DNA of 64,000 nucleotides from Lachnospiraceae bacterium JLR.KK002. Lineage in GTDB: Bacteria > Bacillota > Clostridia > Lachnospirales > Lachnospiraceae. The notes beneath the pieces were generated by a model. The model saw nothing but the letters and a program-made list of their open reading frames with translations, ran no database searches and was not told where the DNA came from. A program made the position numbers and the translations under genes. Below are positions 61,144-64,000 of this stretch, piece after piece; within the stretch, counting starts at the first letter, position 1; each line of letters opens with the position of its first letter. The stretch covers positions 2,130,501-2,194,500 of the forward strand of contig JAYMNP010000001.1 in NCBI GenBank assembly GCA_036941025.1. Direction: 5' to 3'.

Positions 61144-64000
61144 CTAATCCTCCCAGTAAATTTCAATCACATCTCCATACTGGAGAGGAGCGGTATAAGA
61201 AGGCATTGCATTATTCAGTCTGGTAACAATGGCCCTTCCGTTTCCTGCGTTCAAATCAAAGGATATTGCGTCAAATACATCCACAAATACATAGGACGAT
61301 TTGCCGGTGAGAGTAACTGCCGCATTGTTTACAATTACCTGCAGGGAAACCGTTTCCGGTTTCGCCTTTACCGTCTTCACTTCCGGTTTCTTTATTATAG
61401 TGGGCCGGATATCACTTTCCACCGTCTGCTGAGACTGGAGAAACTTTTCTTCCAGTTCTTCCTGGGTCAGTTCCCGCTCCTCCGGCTGAAATTCTGAATC
61501 CTCCGGCTTTACAGGCTCCGTCTGAATTGCTGATTCTTCCTGTTTTACCGGTTCCGGCCGGGATTCTGCTTCAGGCGCTTCCGCTTTCACCGGCTCCGGC
61601 TGTGGTTCTGCTTTGGGCGCTTCACTTTTCACCGGCTCCGGCTGTGGTTCTGCTTTGGGCGCTTCACTTTTCACCGGCTCCGGCTGTGGTTCTGCTTTGG
61701 GCGTTTCGCTTTTTACTGATTCCGGCCGGGATTCTGCTTTAGATGCTTCGCTTTTCACCGATTCCGGCCGGGCTTTTGCCTCTGCTGTTTCCGCTTTCTC
61801 CGGCTCAGACTGAGAGTCTTCTGCTATCACCGGTTCCGGAACTTCCGGTTCGGAAAGTACTCCTTCTTCCATTACCAGCGGTTCGGAACGTTTATACACA
61901 TTCTCAATCTCTGACGGGGGCGTCCGATAAGAAATCACATCCCATTCCACAGAAAAATTCTCATAAACCAGCGTGTCCAGATCTGCCGGCTTATTATTTA
62001 CCAGAATTTCGCTGTCCATATCAATTTCCACGTCCATAAATTCCATAATCTGGGCTACTGTATAGAAATTGCGCATTTCCACCCAGTCGTTTTCCTGTAT
62101 TTCATAATAAGGCGGCTCCAGACTGCCGTTTACTTCTGCAAATCTGGGACAGGTAATCATCCTTCCGTTTACTTCAAAGGTAATGACTACTCTTCCGTAT
62201 TCCTCCAGTTCTTCCAGACGGCAGACTGCCGCCTCTCCCATGGTGGAAGGCTCAATTACAATATCGCTGTTGGGCTCCAGTGTAGCATTGATACTGGTCA
62301 CTCTGCCATTGACACGGACTACCGCGGACTCTCCGGGCTCCCCGCGGACAATCCGCTTTTTCCCGTTGACATAGAAATTAATTTCCTTTCCTCTTCGGGG
62401 GAACAGCTGCTCGTTGGGGAAGCCCGCCCGCAAAGCGGCGTCCACAATGGTCAGTTTATTATTGTCATATAATTTAATCCGTTCCCCGTTAAACCGTACA
62501 AATACAAAATTATTTTTCTGGTCATAATAACTGATACAGATACCGATGGGCGTTACCAGCAGTGGATCCTTTTTAATTTCCGGCTGTTCAAAATGGATTT
62601 CCTGCAGCACTTCTTCCCCTCTCAGCGCCACGCGCTCCAGAGGCAGTTCCAGTTCTTCCGCCAGGTGCTCCACGAATCCATGGACTTTTCCGCCGCCGCC
62701 TACCACAAAGGTGGCGCTTACGGTTTCCCCGCCGTTGAGTTCTTTGATTTTAGATGCAATATCTTCTGTCAGATTATACACCAGAGGCTGAATCAGATCC
62801 CATACTTCCTCTGCAGTCACCGTATGTTTAATCATCATGATATCCTGATATTCAATTTCTTTTTCCGTGGTGGAGCTGAGCTTGATGTGCTCCGCTGTCT
62901 TAAAGTCTACCAGATAATGCTGTACCAGCAGTTCCGTAATCTCATCTCCGGCACAGGGTATCATGCCGTAGGCAATGATGCTTCCGTCCCTGGTAACGGA
63001 AATATCGCTGGTTCCCGCTCCCACGTCTACCAGAGCAATATTCAGCATCCGGAACGTTTCCGGAATGGCCACATTGATGGCGGCGATAGGCTCCAGCGTA
63101 AGGCTGGCAACCTTCAGACCTGCAAGGCCTACGGCTGAATACAGACCGTCCACCACGTCTTCCGGCAGGAAGGTTACAATAATATCCGCACTGATAACTT
63201 CTGCCTTATGGCCTTCCAGATTGGAAAAAATATCTCCGTTCAGGTAATATTTTACCACGGAATATCCCACACAGTAGAATTTAAAATTGGTATCGTTATT
63301 TTCATTTAAAATCTGCTGAGCCTTCTCAATTCCCAGTAAATCCAGGGTATGCACATCTTCTCCGGTCACCACAATTTCTTCCGGAAAGCTGTATTCCACT
63401 GTGGTGGTAACGGTTTTCAGCACGCGTCCCGCCGCCGCAATACATACTTCGTTCAAAGAAAGGCGGCTCTGCTCTTCCAGTTCTTTTTTTACAGCATTTA
63501 TGGTACGCCCTACCCGGCCAATATCATGAATCTGGCCGTCCAGCATGGAACGTGTGGCATGTTCCTTTACATACTGGGCAACTACATAAAAATCATCGTC
63601 TTCTTTATAGCCTACGGTACCTACCACATTTCTGGTTCCGATATCCAGTCCAAATACCAGTGGAACTCCGTCTAACTGCTGCTCCATCTTATTTAACTCT
63701 CCTTTTTCCTTAATGGCCTGAGCTACCTGATAAAAGGTCTCTTCTCTGGTTCCGTTATTTTCAATGATGACCTGACAGTTCTTCCGGTATTCCTCATCAG
63801 AAAGCTGGCTTACGAACATCTGCTCCACCTGTTCTTCCGTGTAGCCTCTGGAACGCATCAGACGTTTTTTCCTGACTTCCTCCGAAGTACGCACATACCA
63901 GAGTTCATCACAGATTTCATCGTAATTGTCTTCAATCAGAAGGGCTGCTTCTATTATCACAAAGTCCAGAAGGCCCATGCGCTTCTGTTCTTCAATCTGG
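61144..64000 (-). CDS. CoaE C-terminal part in frame with FtsA-like actin-family protein (5' end outside window)
   Basis: The frame enters from the right edge as a dephospho-CoA kinase (IEEQKRMGLLDFVIIEAALL, SRGYTEEQVEQMFVSQL) and runs without a stop into MEQQLDGVPLVFGLDIGTRN, an FtsA/Hsp70-type ATPase. Its phosphate loops are GLDIGTRNVVG and LVDVGAGTSDIS, with adenosine motif VVGGGGKVHGF. Near 63687 an ATG preceded by GGAGAG could start the FtsA-like protein (about 847 residues) separately. The C-terminal region has a PxP-rich repeat (14 residues per unit) and a final beta domain (VTLTGKSSYVFVDVFDAISF). FtsA relatives with long C-termini occur in Clostridia and act in cell division or surface organisation. 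Confidence 0.85.
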   Translation of the reverse strand, partial: QIEEQKRMGLLDFVIIEAALLIEDNYDEICDELWYVRTSEEVRKKRLMRSRGYTEEQVEQMFVSQLSDEEYRKNCQVIIENNGTREETFYQVAQAIKEKGELNKMEQQLDGVPLVFGLDIGTRNVVGTVGYKEDDDFYVVAQYVKEHATRSMLDGQIHDIGRVGRTINAVKKELEEQSRLSLNEVCIAAAGRVLKTVTTTVEYSFPEEIVVTGEDVHTLDLLGIEKAQQILNENNDTNFKFYCVGYSVVKYYLNGDIFSNLEGHKAEVISADIIVTFLPEDVVDGLYSAVGLAGLKVASLTLEPIAAINVAIPETFRMLNIALVDVGAGTSDISVTRDGSIIAYGMIPCAGDEITELLVQHYLVDFKTAEHIKLSSTTEKEIEYQDIMMIKHTVTAEEVWDLIQPLVYNLTEDIASKIKELNGGETVSATFVVGGGGKVHGFVEHLAEELELPLERVALRGEEVLQEIHFEQPEIKKDPLLVTPIGICISYYDQKNNFVFVRFNGERIKLYDNNKLTIVDAALRAGFPNEQLFPRRGKEINFYVNGKKRIVRGEPGESAVVRVNGRVTSINATLEPNSDIVIEPSTMGEAAVCRLEELEEYGRVVITFEVNGRMITCPRFAEVNGSLEPPYYEIQENDWVEMRNFYTVAQIMEFMDVEIDMDSEILVNNKPADLDTLVYENFSVEWDVISYRTPPSEIENVYKRSEPLVMEEGVLSEPEVPEPVIAEDSQSEPEKAETAEAKARPESVKSEASKAESRPESVKSETPKAEPQPEPVKSEAPKAEPQPEPVKSEAPKAEPQPEPVKAEAPEAESRPEPVKQEESAIQTEPVKPEDSEFQPEERELTQEELEEKFLQSQQTVESDIRPTIIKKPEVKTVKAKPETVSLQVIVNNAAVTLTGKSSYVFVDVFDAISFDLNAGNGRAIVTRLNNAMPSYTAPLQYGDVIEIYWED
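61545..61780 (-). repeat. 42-bp tandem repeat in the FtsA-like gene
   Basis: About six units coding KAEPQPEPVKSEAP-like 14-residue blocks. The central three units are nearly base-identical (GGCGCTTCACTTTTCACCGG in each), the outer ones diverged (SRPESVKSEA). Recent unit duplication is likely, so copy number probably varies between strains. Confidence 0.85.

Noticed and set aside
1..64000. tRNA, rRNA or CRISPR arrays
   Set aside because: No cloverleaf-like, rRNA-like or regularly spaced direct repeats were seen; the only tandem repeat is the 42-bp coding repeat.

Overview
The window looks like a chromosome segment of a Gram-positive gut anaerobe of the Clostridia, most likely Lachnospiraceae. 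This is inferred from strong AGGAGG-type ribosome binding sites, frequent TTG/GTG starts, a cobalamin-riboswitch/cbiMNQO locus, a PFL (DUF711)/ACT pair, a CoaE/FtsA-like locus, and a conjugative element of the Tn1549/CTn type. Nearly every gene is on the minus strand, so operons read from high to low coordinates.

From 1 to about 32.1 kb is an integrative conjugative element (ICE), cut off at its left end by the window. Its core runs (minus strand) parA; deleted remnant of a giant helicase gene; DUF3848; DUF3991/TOPRIM; DpnD/PcfM; candidate oriT; DUF3789; mobC; MobP-type relaxase; pcfB; ArdC-like protein (broken by an IS3 element); small ORF; VirD4; Maff2 (VirB2-like); VirB6/TrbL; small ORF; PrgI; VirB4; DUF6075; class B sortase; lysozyme/CHAP hydrolase. 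A separate XRE regulator and a two-component response regulator lie at the far left. The core is mosaic. Between 17.5 and 26.2 kb it carries cargo flanked by diverged direct repeats of core genes: an Apea-like HEPN nuclease candidate, a C_GCAxxG_C_C protein, an NTF2-like protein, a GNAT-like protein, a small hypothetical and a PhzF gene broken by an IS4-type element. Four insertion sequences are present (IS3/IS150, an IS4/IS1182-type element, an IS4-type element, IS110). For three of them I can define both ends and target duplications. At the distal end, between parA and rlmD, is a two-gene module: a PHP-domain/ABC-type ATPase fusion plus a 99-residue partner, a plausible defence system. RlmD carries a 92-residue C-terminal extension that I infer is supplied by the ICE, putting the right junction inside the rlmD 3' end near 32.08 kb.

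From 32 kb on is host chromosome: rlmD, a pcrA-type helicase, DUF1836 and YerC/TrpR-like regulators, a YcdX-like PHP phosphatase and an orphan SsuA/THI5-like lipoprotein. Then comes a compact Tad-like pilus locus (40.1-48.1 kb) with three tiny pilin-like proteins, a TadA ATPase, one protein that looks like fused TadB and TadC, a TadE-like protein, and a 1,116-residue InlB-repeat/Ig-like surface protein. It is followed by mrp, cbiN, cbiM with a cobalamin riboswitch, an HD protein, cbiO and cbiQ, a FliD-C-like protein, ung, hisF, hisH, a charged membrane protein, PFL, ACT, a YycJ-like metallo-hydrolase, and an in-frame CoaE/FtsA-like reading frame running off the right edge.

Scattered between the host genes is a family of about 60-bp imperfect palindromes (TCTTAYAGGAAAT...ATTTCCTRTAAGA), most of them placed directly next to intrinsic terminators. 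I saw no tRNA, rRNA or CRISPR array.
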